64,000 bases of DNA from Telopea speciosissima (lineage: Eukaryota; Streptophyta; Magnoliopsida; Proteales; Proteaceae), in assembly GCF_018873765.1 (NCBI RefSeq), contig NC_057925.1, positions 61,082,970-61,146,969 of the forward strand. The letters run 5' to 3'. Within the stretch, counting starts at the first letter, position 1. Each line of letters begins with the position of its first letter. Shown here piece by piece: positions 45,001-57,000 of the stretch. The notes under the pieces are model-generated. The model searched no databases. It was not told the DNA's origin and worked only from the letters and a program-made list of their open reading frames with translations. The position numbers and the translations under genes are program-made.

Positions 45001-48000
45001 TTTAGGGCCCAAATGAGGAAGTTTACCAAACTTGTAAATGCTAATCATAAATATTTCTATAGTAGGAAGAGAACGAAAGGGATCTGGTTGTGTAATCTGT
45101 AAACAGAATTTCTCATACATGGTGCTGTGGAGTTGTCAAAATACACTTGCTGCAGAAAAATGATGCTTTCTTCACTAAGCATGGAAGAACTTGGTCGCTT
45201 TTTCAAAGAGAGTTGTCCCTTTTTCGCAGGCTACCGAGATGAGTTAAGAGTGGAATTTAAATTTGACCAGGTTTCACATGGTTTCGACCAAGGTTTAAAG
45301 TATTGGTATCGGGTATCGTATCGGAAAGGTGATTTTAAGAGATGTATCGTATCGTATCGTATCGTATCAGAGAGTATTAACCATATCGGGTCACGCGTCA
45401 ACCCTATACAGTTGATACTTTTTAAGTATCATATCGGTGCCATATCCTATCGATACCCTAAAAATAAGATACGTGTCCGTTAGTATTGGCGGATACGTTA
45501 AGATACTTAAAACCTTGGTTTCGACAGTGTTTCAGCCATATTTCGGCAATTTTGCAAGTTTCGTCCTTAACCATTATATAATAAATTCATGTATCCCCAT
45601 CGAAACTTGAGGACACCTGACTCGAAACCAAGTAAATGTTTTTATATTTGTTATTTCATTTACTTAAGATATTATTCATAAATAAACAATTATCCCCTAT
45701 ATGAATCCAATAAAAATAGTTTAAAAAAAAAAATCAAATTCTAAAAGGATAGAAAGTCAACCCTCCCCAATTCAAGAACAAAATCTAGATTTATATAGTC
45801 TAGAAATTCCATAAATCTTAATATGATAAAACATTGCTAAAAACCGAAAGAGCGGTAAAATGTTCATTTGTTTTGATGTCTAAAAATTTATTTCCATTCA
45901 AAGTGATTTTAAACAACATTCACGCACATCAAATTAAGTTTGACTGGAACATAACTCTTTCAATATAAATCAAAGTTAAGCAATCTTAGATTTGTTTGAA
46001 AGCTTTGTAATCCAAGATTGCTTAAATCTGATTTATATTGAAGGAGTTATGTTCCGATTAAACCTTATTCGATACTATGTCCAAGAATAATATATACTAT
46101 CAAAATTGGGTCAAAACCACAAATATTATTTTGAGTGTTCTCTTTGTGAAACTGATGCATGGATTGGGTTCAAAATGTCAAAAAATAGGCAATACAACAA
46201 GAATCAGGGCAAAAAAAAAAAAACAACTTATGGGCTTCGAAATCAAAGTTTTGAGTTAGCCTGGAAAAAGTACCAGGTTTAGACCAAGATCTGGTCAAAA
46301 CCTGGGAAATCTCGGTTTCTCGCTGGTCAAAACCAGTGTCTGCACCTAGTTCTTGAACCTTGTCACTAGGAACTCATTATTTTTGTGTTTCATGTGTATG
46401 GGAGAACCACTATTTCTTGGCTAACATTTTACATTTGAAGCAGTAATCCTCTTTCCTGTCCATTGACTATAATTTCATCTTGGGGACGGGCAATAAAAGA
46501 AAAATATACTTTAAGAACTCATTATAGTTAAGGCATCAAACTTGATGATCTGCAATTGAATCAGAATAAGAAAAGATAACTTCCCATATTTCTCACATTG
46601 AATAGATCTAGATCCCTAGAAGTGCCCCAAGCATTTTGTAAGGTAATTCAGGAACATGGGCTGTTGTAAGTTTTTGAAGGCCATGTTATTTACTCCTTTC
46701 CATTGAAACTTATACTAGCTCAACCTTGATTCTGGAACTAATCTACTCAGTCTCAGAGTACTTAATTAGAGAGTATTTCTGTTTCACAAGGTTTTTTTTA
46801 TGTCAGTTGACCTTTACTTCTTATTTTTTTCCTGTATGATCAGCACTAACATATACGTATTCTTTTTTCTTCTGATGCATGTGTAGACAGCTGTTTCTTT
46901 TGTTCATGTCATTCTCTTTAGCTGTGGAAGCACTTCATGCATTCATACAAGATGAATCTGAGCACACGTAAGTTTCTTATATTCACCTGCATGAGTATAC
47001 TGTCTGTTGAAGTATGTAACAAATTGATCACTTAAAACCTATGGCATTAAAATAGAGATGCCTCCGACATTACCCGTAATATGTTGAAGTACCGATTTAA
47101 TTTTAGTCATTCAGTCTGAATGCTACATGAAGAACATAAGCCATGATTTGGAGCAGATTTGGATTACTAACCAAAGCATGAACACCACTAGACTAAGTAC
47201 TCAATATAAAAAACTCGAAACAAGCCCCTAAAAATATACCATATTTTTCACTCTTATCCTCCCCCCCCCCCCCCCCAACACACACAAAAAAAAAAAAAGT
47301 ATTTACACTTATCTTACTTACTAATCTGAAAATAATTTTCTCATATCATTTCCAAATAGCACATTATGCTCATTTTTTAGTTAATCATTCTAAGCTTTGT
47401 AATGATGTCAAAGTCATGACATTTCATTTGGTGACACATTGACTTGGGAAAGGTTGTTAAGTTTTGCATTCATCTATTTAAGGATGTCCTGTCTCTTCCC
47501 CTTTTGTGGTTTCAAAGAAGGTCAATGCTCCTTAAATGAGATGATTAGTCTTGCTGCATTCCTATTTGTTCAATGTATTGGCTTTACTTTTTCTGGTTTC
47601 TCCTACATTTCGGACTAGTGAGAAGAGTGAATAATTAATTGAAGGGTGATTAACTTTTTTGTACAATTGCAGTGACATAAAATCATATTGCACTTCCATG
47701 AATCTTTCTGCTTATATTCTATCTTTGATTTCTATCCACATTTTCTGATGAAAATCTAATTGTAGGCATTATTTAATTATCTCTGCGGTGACAAATTTAT
47801 TGGTGAACCTTCTTGGCGTTTGGTTCTTCCGGAACTATGCTCGTATTAATCTCGGTATATTTCTCACAAGAAGTATGTTTTGATGATATATTTTATCTAA
47901 CCATGAATCAATCTACCGTTTCTTTGTGAAACTTCACTTCCATCTGCTTAGTTTCTCTGTATAATTATGGAAAGTTTTCAGAAATATAGCATCTAAAAAC

Positions 48001-51000
48001 AAACAACACAATCCAGCCCTCCTTTGAGAATACATTACAAAATATTTTTGAGAATGGTTTCGATATTAAAAGGACTAACAAGGGAGCCCGGCTGGGATGT
48101 CCTGGAGTTCCCTCTTCAGCCAAGCCCTCCTACTTTCTCAAGAGAGTCTCTCCTTTCACTTTGTTCCTCCTGCCGTTGTTGGATCCTCTAAGGTGGCTCT
48201 CTGTCCAACTGGGTTGCTGGCCCATGAAGTATCGAAATAGCTGAACTCTTTGGCCACTTCATCGGTAGCTGCCCTCCCTTCAATATAGTTAAGTTTTCTT
48301 TGTCCAAGCAATGAAAAGTTCAACGGGTTAACCTCAAGAGCATTCCTCTCTGGATCACCTTCCCAGGGCTCCCCTTCCATTTTTAGTGTGAAGATGGCCT
48401 CAGTATAGTGAGCTCAGTTCTGGGGAAACCCCTATACTCTGATGATAGAACAGCGAAACATGACTGCCTTGTCTTTGCAAGGATTTGTGTTGAAGTATCC
48501 GCTGATGAAAGCCCACGTCCTCCATCTCTGTGGTGAACGATGAAGGATTCTCGTTCAACCAAGAAATGTGCTTTGAATGGCTTCCTACTCAATGCTTGAT
48601 CTTCAAAGTGTATGGCCGTGGCTCTGGTTTATGTTCTCCTAATCCTGCTGACTCTATTGAGCATCCTTCCCCCAATTGCATCCGTCGTAGTGACGCACCC
48701 TTAACCCTCAGCAGCATCTGCTTCCATCACGCATCCTCAATCCTCTGTTGCTACCGCTGCCAGCCCCTATAATCATATTCCCAGCATTTACCACCCTCTG
48801 CCCCCTCTCTCACTCTCTTTGGGTCCTCCAGCAATTCCACCCTTCATTCCCCCAGCCGGGGCCATCATAAGTCTCGCTGGTGAATCAGGAACCGACATCA
48901 CAGACCCCCGACAGGATCTCCGCGTGGCCATTCATCGGTTATCTCCTCGCGACTGTTGGTCTGTTGCCCCTCAAGGACCGCTAGCAGCAACTCTGTCCCC
49001 TGTAGCCCCTTTGACAAGGTTTTTCCTCGGAGGCTCTGGCTCCTGGAACCTGTCCCCTTTCATGTGGTTAGCCTCAATAGAGAAGATCCTAACTGTTGGT
49101 AATCTCCAGAGCAGAGGGTGGAGGACTGGAGGTAGTGAAATGTGGGCTGTGTGCTTAAGGGAGGAGGATACAATTCATTTGTTTTCAAGATGCATGTGTA
49201 TTTGTGAAGCTTGGGAAGAGTTTATGTCTTTGGTGGGGCAAGGAATTTTGAGATCACTCTCCCCTTACTTGCCTTTTGCTTTAATTGTGAGATGAAAAGT
49301 CAACCGAGGAGCTAGCATAATAACCAAATAACTAATTACCCAGTTTGACTAAAAAAAACAAAGAGCATCCCAGTGTACGACGCTCCTGCTACTGCAGGGT
49401 CTGGGTGGGGCAAATGTACGCAGCCTTACCCCCGTTTTGCGGAGAGGCTGTTTCCAAGTTTTGAACCCACAACCAGATGGTTGCTAGAGTGCAACTTAAC
49501 CGTTGCGTCCAAGGCTTGCCCACCCAGTTTGACTAAACTTCAATAATTTTAAACCGACTCAAAAAATAAGTGAAAGATATCTGGATAAAGATCAGACTTG
49601 GAGCCAACAAAAAAAGGAGTCATAAAATAATCCTTTATGATTCACTATAAAGAAATCAAATGAAACTCAAACCAGGAGTTGAAAGCCCAAAGTTGGCCAG
49701 CTGCTCTCACCTTCAACTCAATAATTTTATATGCTCTTCAACCTGAATTGGTTGATTGGACCCAAAGTTGGTTCAATATGAACTCCACTTGACGATCATC
49801 CTCTATAAGATGAACTAGGTGTATGACTTTGTCCTGCTTTCATTAATCTTTTTCAGCTGAGACAGGAGGATGAATATTTATTTTTCATCATCAATGCTTA
49901 TGATGGCCCCTCTAGTTTCAATGCCTTGTACAATCTGCTTGAGGTAGCTGAACTGTAGGAATTCAACCTAGCAACCCTACAAGGCTACAACGTTCTTCCT
50001 TCTTTATGGTTCAAATTCCAAATTAATCTGTCCAGACGGCAAAGGCCCTGTCCTTTCTAACAGGTTCAGTAATCCCAAAATATTTGCTTCTATATGATTA
50101 TTTACTCTTCACATATCAGGGATTATCATAACTCCCAGGGATAAAAAAGAAACATCTATTCTTTTTCTTTTATTCAGTGCAAGTACATTATTCAACTTGT
50201 ATGTTTGCTTTAATGGCTACACATTTCTGTGTGTGCATGATTTGGAGCACAGTCTACTATTTTGCTTCATGTATATAAGTATATGTTGCTGATTCTATAC
50301 ATTTCCATGCAGTATACAGAAAAGCTGAAGACATGAATTACCACTCTGTATGTTTACATGTTCTTGCAGATTCCATCCGTAGGTATAATATTCTCCCCCC
50401 CCCCCCAACCCTGCGCGCGCTGGACTGAGATGTTACGCCTTTGTTTAAGTGATCCGAAGTAAATTTATACTATTGAGGTTCTTCAAATTTCTATATTTGA
50501 TATATGCTTGCAAACAAAATGATAGATAGTCAACTCAGCTAGAACATAACGGAATAATGGACATAACATAAATTTTGAGGGGAGGGGGTTCAAAAAAGAA
50601 AAATCTTACAGTGTGTGTCATTGAGGAATATTATTGATTCCAAATAAAGTAAGTTTCCATTAACATAAATGTTAAAATGATATTTGATAAATACCATTCT
50701 CAGATCCACACCCAGTAAATCAGGCTCTGTTTTTTCAATGTGCAGAAGCGAAATTTTTTTCCATGAAATTAGTTAGTAAGTGACAGCTAGATAGATCTCA
50801 TTGCTAATCAAAGATTATTCATTTGGTTGAGTATTAGGACTCATACTAGTTATGGTTCCCTTGGAAAGTGATAAACCTAAACAAAAAGCATGTTTCAATC
50901 TACAAAATTAGTTGACTAAAATCTTTTCACTTGTAAATTTATCTTGACCATTAACTGATATTGTGTATCACTTATCCAGGTTGATATAACTACTAATTTT

Positions 51001-54000
51001 CCAGAAAATATTTTTCACTAGTGTGCATACAACAAACATGGATTGAAACTTCACAAAAATTATTGTTAGATATATGGCCAGAATACCGTGGGGGTATTCT
51101 GGACCTTTTCTTTGTTATTTTGTTAGTTTTTGTATTATGTGGTTTAGTCCCACATTGCTCATGTACATATTTTACTATTCAATTATTCTTATAAATAAGA
51201 ATGTGCTTGGGATGGATTAATCATCCAAGCATCGAGTTCTAAATCTGGTCCTCTTAACATGGTATCGAGCTGGATTAGAACTCAGATTGCAATCCACGAT
51301 CTCCTTCCCTCTCTAATTCTCGATCTTTCTCCCTTTCTCTTCTCTTTTCTTTTCTTCTCTTCTTCCCTTTGTTTCGTTTTGTTCTTCTCTGTCCCATAGG
51401 GCAGCATGATGAGGTGATCAATTGATCCAGCTGCTGCCCTCCTTTACCTCATCCCATGATATGAAGAATTGATCGATAAGGTGCTGCACTCCTTTGCTGC
51501 GAATATTGAAGACTTCAGCCTTCATTGGACAGATTCACACTATATTACAAGGATTTTGTTCACTATATTGGAGCTTCAGGACTGCGGCATCAGTATTCCA
51601 GCACCTACATCAAGCTACATCAAGTTCCAGCCCTCAAGATCGATATCTCTTCACACTTTCGGGGTTTTTTCAAAACCACGACAATTGTCGATCTTGGGGT
51701 TCCACTTATCGATTAATTCTGATTTTTTGAGGAGTGCTTCACATCTGTTCAAGTGTACTTGACGCAATTTCAGCCTCACACAGTCATTTTCCAGGCCTCA
51801 TATTATCTTATCGATTTCAGCAATTTCGGGGTTTTTTCAAAACCACGAAAATATCGATCTCAAGGTTTTCTCTCTTCGCTGTTCTGATTCTTGGAGACAC
51901 TTATTCCTTTATTATTAGAGGGCTTTCATCCTTGTTTCAGCCCTTAACTTGGAGGTGTTCTTGGCTTTCTCTTCACAACAGCCCTCTTCTCCGATTTGGG
52001 ATTCTTCACTGTCTCCATGGGTGACTCTATGGATTCGATTGCTACTTATGTTGGTGATGGAAACAGCAACCGAGTATCATACTTTCTCTCCAAATCCAAT
52101 CAAGTTGGATGGCACCAATTACCTACTTTGGTCTAGGTCCCTCCTTTGCCATTCTTGGCCGTGGCCTTCTGGTCATATTAGGGGATCCACTCCTATGCCC
52201 TACGAGGTTGGGGCTGCTCAAGACAAGTGGCTTGCCAACAATGGAGTTCTTATGTCCTACTTGATTGGTTCTATGGTTACGAGATCTACAACACAATTTT
52301 CTTCTTCTTGATACGACCTCGAAATTTGGGCTGCTTGAGGAGACTTATGGACAACTTGGCAATGATGCCGGTATATGAAATCGGGAAAAAGGTCCTTCAC
52401 ACTACTCGGGGAGAATTGACGGTCTCCAAATACTATGCTACCTTGCGCAGCCTTTGGCAACAATTGGACCATTTTTCTGATTTTCACCCAAGTACACTGT
52501 TGCGAGATATTACTTCTTATAAGCAACACATGGACAAGATCGGGGTTTATGATTTCTTGGCGAGGATTAAATGTGGAGTATGATCAGATTCGGGTTCAAG
52601 TGTTGGGTCACAAGCCTTTTCCCACACTTGAGCAGTCCTATGCCCTCGTCTCCTCACGAAGAAAACCGTAGGGCTGCCATGTTGCACCCTCCCATCGACA
52701 GATCGGCTCTCAGCTGCTGCCCCTGCCACTCCTACACCTAGTGGCATTGCTTCTCTTGGTGATTCTACTACGAGTCTGTTGTTTGTGAGTACCGTCACAA
52801 ACCTTACCACACCAAGGAGAAGTGTTGGAAACTTCAATGGGAAACCCGCTGATTTTGAAACTAAAAGGGTGCAAGACAAAGATAAAGACAGACGAGGCCC
52901 ATCGATGGGGAGATTCTGCACAACTCCGCTCGGCTGGTCTATCCCGGGATGATCTACGGGCCCTCCTTCGTATGCTCGGGACTTCATGCTGCTTGCCGCC
53001 TACTACTACATCGCCACGCGATTCCTCGGCTCCTTCGAGTTCACACTTTGCCGGTCGGAGTATTCCATTTGTAGGTCATTGTGCTTCGTGGCTTCCCATC
53101 CTTGGATCATGGTTCGGAGCTACGGATCATATGACCGGTTCCTCTAATCTGTTTCACAGATATTCTCCCACTGCAGGAAAGATAAGGTCAAAGTGGTGAT
53201 GGGTCCCTTTCTTGATATCGGAAAAGGACTCATCAAGCTGCCTTCCTCTCTTCCTTTGTCTTCATTTTACATATTCCTAATTTTACTACTAACCTTCTTT
53301 CCATTAGTAGTATTACTCGTGATCTTAACGCAAAGTCACTTTTTTCCCTCTCATTGTGTGTTTCAGGATCGGCCTCGGGAAGAAGACGATTGGATTGGGT
53401 AAAGTGCATGGTGGCTTGTACACGCTTGATGACGGTCGCTTCTCCACCACCTTTGCCTTCATTGCATCGAACTCCTTGGTCTCTTTGAACTTTACCAGTG
53501 GCACTCTCGGTTAGGTCGCCCCCTTTAGGAATTTTAGCTCATTTATTTCCTCGTTTGGTCACCCTACATACTAAGGATGACTTTTTTGTGAGGCTTGTGT
53601 TACGGCCAAGCAGGACACGTTAATTATTCTATTTCAAATAAAAGGAGTTCTTCTTGCTTTAATTTGGTACATTCGATGTTTGGGGCCCTAGTCGCATGAG
53701 CCCTCTATTTTACGGTCATCATTGGTTTGTCTCTTTTATTGATTGTCATTCTCGAACACTTGGGTATATCTTTTTGCACACTAAAAATCAGGTTTTCTCA
53801 TGTTTTCAGCATTTTCATAGGTGATTCAAACTCGAGTTCAGGCTACTCTCAAATATTGAGAAGTGATAATGGAACCGAGTTCTTGAATCACAATTTCAAA
53901 AATATTTGGTGATCATGGCATCATTCACCAAACTAGTTGTGTTGATACCCCCCCTGAATGGTGTGGCGAGAAAGGAAAACCGTCATTTGTTGGAAATGGC

Positions 54001-57000
54001 CCGGGCTTTGATGTTTGGGAGGAATGTTCCTTCTCAATATTGGGGGATGCGGTTCTCATTCCGCCTATCTCATCAATAGGCTCCCTTCTCGGGTTCTTAA
54101 TTCCCGTACCCCCTCGATATTTCATGGTCATTCCTCCTTTATTGTCCCTCCCAAAGTATTTGGGTGTGTGTGTTATGCTAGGGATACCGGATCTCCGGGC
54201 AAGCTTGAGCCTCGTGGGCTCCGTTGTATTTTCTTGGGTTATTCTCCAACCCAGAAAGGTTATAAGTGTTACCATCCCCCTTCCGTCGTACCTTGGTGAG
54301 TATGGATGTTGTTTTCCATGAGACCCTTTCTTATTATTCTTCACCACCTCTTGAGGGAGAGTTCTAGTGAAGATGTGCCCTTTGAGATTCCTCCACTAGA
54401 GGTTCCTCACTTGCTGCCTTGACCTCCTTTGCCGATGCCCAACCTCCTTTGGATGATGTCCCAACTCCTCCCTGTTCCTCCCTCACCTAATGGGAATCCT
54501 ACGGGGAGACCATCGAAAATAGTGTTGTTAATGTTCCTCTTGGGAGTGACTCAGTCGAGAGAACTATTGGTGCATTTGAAGAGAATTGACAATTCCAACA
54601 TACTCACCTACACGAGGCGGAACCAACAGAGGGCGATTCTGCAATCCCTTTAGCACCAATACCCATCCAATTGCGGCTCCAGATCCGGATCCTCCATCTC
54701 CTGGTAATCCCTCTTCATCCGACCTACCTATTGCTCACCGCAAAGGTACTAGGACTTGTACATTACATCCCATATCTCGTGTTGTTTCTTATAGCTCTCT
54801 TTCTCCATCTTTTCGTGCTTTTGTATCCTCTCTTTCTTACATTTCGATTCCTAAAACTTGGGAAGCATCTACAGATGGAAAGTGGAAGGCACAATGTTGG
54901 AAGAAATGAGAGCACTACATAAAAATAATACATGGGAGCTTGTGACTCTTCCTCCGGAAAGAAACCGGTTGGATGTAGATGGGTCTTCGTGGTCAAGCAG
55001 AAGGTGATGGTTCTGTGGATCGATATAAGGCACGCCGGTTGCAAAGGGTTCACTCAAACTTATGGAGTTGACTATCGGAGACCTTTGCACCGATGCGGCG
55101 AAGCTTGTCCGGTGCTATTATCTTGTGCTATAAATCTTGGGTGGGATCTTCAACGGTTAGATGTCAAGAATGCCTTCCTCCATGGGGAGCTTGAGGAGGA
55201 GGTATATATGGACATTCCACCGAGCTTCTCGATGACAGGACCAGAGGGCAAGGCGTAGCGAAGCGTGCACTTTATGGAAAGCGATCACCTAGGGCATGGT
55301 TTGGCGATTTCACAAGACTATGATTTCAGCGAGGTTATAGGCGAGTAATGCTGATCACACTTTGTTTATCGGGCGAGTTGGTGACAAGGTAACTCTTCTC
55401 ATAGTCTATGTGGATGATATTGTGGTCCGGTAATGATGGTGATGCTATCGAGGTTTGAAGCTCCTCCTTGGCCGTGAATTTGAGGTCAAAGATCTTGGTC
55501 CTCCGAAATATTTTCTAGGGATAGAAGTTGCTCGCTCTTGAGGGCATCTTTCTTTCTCAACGAAAATATGTCCTTGATCTATATGACCTGACACAGGGCT
55601 GCTAGTGTCATCCTTCGAGATACTCCTATGGAAGCTACTACAAAACTTAGGGAGAAAGAGGGTGAGCGTTGACAAGGGTATTTATCGGTTAGTGGGCAAG
55701 TTAATCTACCTTTCTCACACACGACCGACATTGCGATTCTTTGTGAGTTTGGTGAGCGATTCATGCATGATCCCTATTCCTCTCATATGGATGCGATCAG
55801 TAGTATTTTGAGATATTTGAAGTCCTGCTCCCGGAAAGGGAATCCTTCTATCTCCCACGGGTCACCTTAATATTGAGGCCTATACCGATGCCGATTGGGC
55901 TGGTTCTCCTGACAGAAATCTATCTCAGTTCTTGTTCCTTTGTTGGTGGGAACCTTGTCACATGGCGTAGCGAAGCGAAATGTTGTGGCCAGGTCGATCT
56001 TGAAGCCGAGTTTTCGTGCGATGGCGAGGAATTTGTGAACCCGTGGCTTAGAGGATTATTACGGGATATCGGTATTGCTATTCATCTTCCCATGATGCTT
56101 TATTGTGACAATAAAGCAGCCATTAGCATTGCTCATAACCCTGTCCAGCATGATCGTACTAAACACGTGGAGGTTGACCGACATTTCATCAAGGAGAAGC
56201 TTGAGGCCGGCCTCATTTGTGTTCCTTTTGTGAAGTCTCTGATCAATGGCTGATGTGTTCACCAAGGGACTGAGTAGCAAGTTGTTTCATCCTATCTTAG
56301 TCAAGTTGGGCATGCATGATATATATGCTCCAACTTGAGGGGAAGTGTTAGATATATGGCCAGAATACCGTGGGGGTATTCTGGACCTTTTCTTTGTTAT
56401 TTTGTTAGTTTTTGTATTATGTGGTTTAGTCCCACATTGCTCATGTACATATTTTACTATTCAATTATTCTTATAAATAAGAATGTGCTTGGGATGGATT
56501 AATCATCCAAGCATCGAGTTCTAAATCTGGTCCTCTTAACAATTATCATCCTCAAGTACCAATCAAATACTACGTTTGGTTTTGCTTCATAAACCAATGA
56601 ATTGTCAGCCTAAAATATTAGACTGTTTGCCTTCTACATGCCCATCCATCCTTATTCCCTCACCCAAATGAACCTTACGATGTAATGGTACTACATTAAA
56701 AGCATTTTATGTCAGTCTATTTGCTTTGGTTTTTTTTTTTTTTTTTTTGGTAAAGTGTACTGAACAGCGATGGGCAATTGCCCTTTGCCCTTGCAACTGT
56801 CTTGGCTTTTCCGCCAAATGGCAGTGTCTTTTGGTGCTCAAACTTTTTTGACATGTTTTTCCATATCTTCACCTAATCATGGGTTGATTTACATACCAAT
56901 TAGACATTGCCACATGTCAGAATAATGCTATAAAATTAGTTTTAAACAGTGAAATATGTTTGACAAAAGAGGGCCATTGAGTAAACAAGGGAATATCCCA

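Larger units (their letters stand above)
51064..56541 (+). mobile_element. Ty1/Copia LTR retrotransposon with degenerate coding region
   Basis: A 5478-bp element in MTP intron 6, sense to the host gene. Two 196-bp LTRs (51064-51259, 56346-56541) are identical by eye and bounded by TG/CA. A perfect 5-bp duplication ATTAT flanks them (51059-51063, 56542-56546). The primer site TGGTATCGAGCTGG fits initiator Met tRNA, and the purine tract TTGAGGGGAAG ends at 56345. Domains in Copia order: gag (52080-52640), protease piece (GATDHMTGSS, about 53130), pre-integrase (LYTLDDG, about 53420), integrase (RSDNGTEFLN; PSQYWG), reverse transcriptase (WDLQRLDVKNAFLHGELEEE; YVDDIVV) and RNase H (LYCDNKAAISIAHNP; TKHVEVDRHFI). 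Many frameshifts and stops break every domain, so this copy cannot supply its own proteins. Confidence 0.95.

Noticed and set aside
49354-49521. Functional tRNA gene
   Set aside because: The B-box-like segment belongs to a SINE with target duplication; no cloverleaf or anticodon arm can be drawn.
51059-56546. Endogenous pararetrovirus or other viral insertion
   Set aside because: The order protease-integrase-RT-RNase H, the short LTRs, Met-tRNA primer site and 5-bp duplication are those of a Copia retrotransposon; no viral movement or coat gene is seen.
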